Shown here: one piece after another, positions 5,889-5,984 of the stretch
How the letters are laid out: every line of letters begins with the position of its first letter
Numbering within the stretch: the stretch's first letter is position 1
From: Campylobacterales bacterium
GTDB lineage: Bacteria; Campylobacterota; Campylobacteria; Campylobacterales; Sulfurovaceae
DNA length: 5,984 bases
Reading direction: 5' to 3'
Assembly (NCBI GenBank): GCA_014763905.1
Contig: JACXUN010000098.1
Location: 1-5,984 of the forward strand
Notes under the pieces: generated by a model
Told to the model about the DNA's origin: nothing
The model's input: only the letters and a program-made list of their open reading frames with translations
Databases searched by the model: none
Translations under genes and position numbers: made by a program

Positions 5889-5984
5889 CCTGAGTTCGAC
5901 GGGATATCATAGTCACAGCTTTACGAGGTTTTTTTCTAGGCAAAGTCAAATTTTTGCGGGACTAACGAGTTAATTCAAAAAAAT
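5886..5984 (-). repeat. Right-end inverted copy of the dispersed repeat: one unit plus tail
   Basis: Read on the minus strand, the tail runs from the window end to about 5919 and contains GAATTAACT, GCAAAAATTTG and AAACCTCGTAAAG. It is followed by one unit (5918-5886), identical over 33 bases to the internal unit at 1230-1262. The tail matches positions 1-63 with scattered substitutions and a few 1-3 base indels. The unit edge is exactly at the stop codon of the upstream gene. Unlike the two left units, it carries TATGAT rather than TATAAT. Confidence 0.85.

Noticed and set aside
5880..5984. Integron attC-like site directly after a stop codon
   Set aside because: The position after a stop codon is suggestive, but no matched RYYYAAC and GTTRRRY core pair and no extended folded arms fit, and no integrase gene is present.
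1..5984. Whole window as a composite transposon with housekeeping cargo
   Set aside because: Terminal inverted repeats are present but no transposase or other mobility gene is seen, and the ends probably reflect assembly breakpoints in a multi-copy repeat.

Overview
The window looks like a piece of a Campylobacterota (epsilonproteobacterial) chromosome, probably from the Sulfurovum/Sulfurimonas side of the phylum. This inference rests on gene order and protein style: lnt divergent from yajC-secD-secF, followed by a small four-helix membrane protein of the DUF6394 type. That neighbourhood is characteristic of the phylum. No rRNA or other phylogenetic marker is present, so the genus stays open.

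Layout. Positions 1-137 hold a left-end copy of a repeat: a 63-bp tail plus two 41-bp units. Next come a secreted retropepsin-like protease-family gene (155-670) and, 8 bp later, an inositol-monophosphatase (suhB-like) gene. The latter breaks off at about 1227, where another unit of the same repeat begins (1221-1262). Directly abutting that unit is the stop codon of lnt (minus strand, 1263-2546). Only 11 bp separate the lnt and yajC start codons, and those bases form a palindrome that supplies a Shine-Dalgarno sequence in each direction. yajC (2558-2818), secD (2822-4405) and secF (4405-5379) form a tight operon. A 164-bp intergenic stretch with strong hairpins follows, then the DUF6394-type gene (5544-5888). 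Its stop codon is the first three bases of a fourth repeat unit, inverted relative to the others, which runs with its tail to the end of the window (5886-5984).

How the genes work together. SecD, SecF and YajC form the ancillary complex of the Sec translocon, which uses the proton-motive force to help pull proteins across the inner membrane. Lnt acts on the periplasmic side of the same membrane and completes lipoprotein maturation by N-acylating the lipid-modified cysteine. The left block is unrelated to this: a probable exported aspartic-protease-like protein and a phosphatase remnant.

The most unusual content is the repeat family. Its two outer copies form terminal inverted repeats of about 95 bp. 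One internal unit coincides with a gene truncation. The same repeat edge touches the stop codons of two different genes. The window probably ends in repeats because an assembly broke there. The internal junction is either a genuine rearrangement scar or an assembly join, and the sequence alone cannot settle which.
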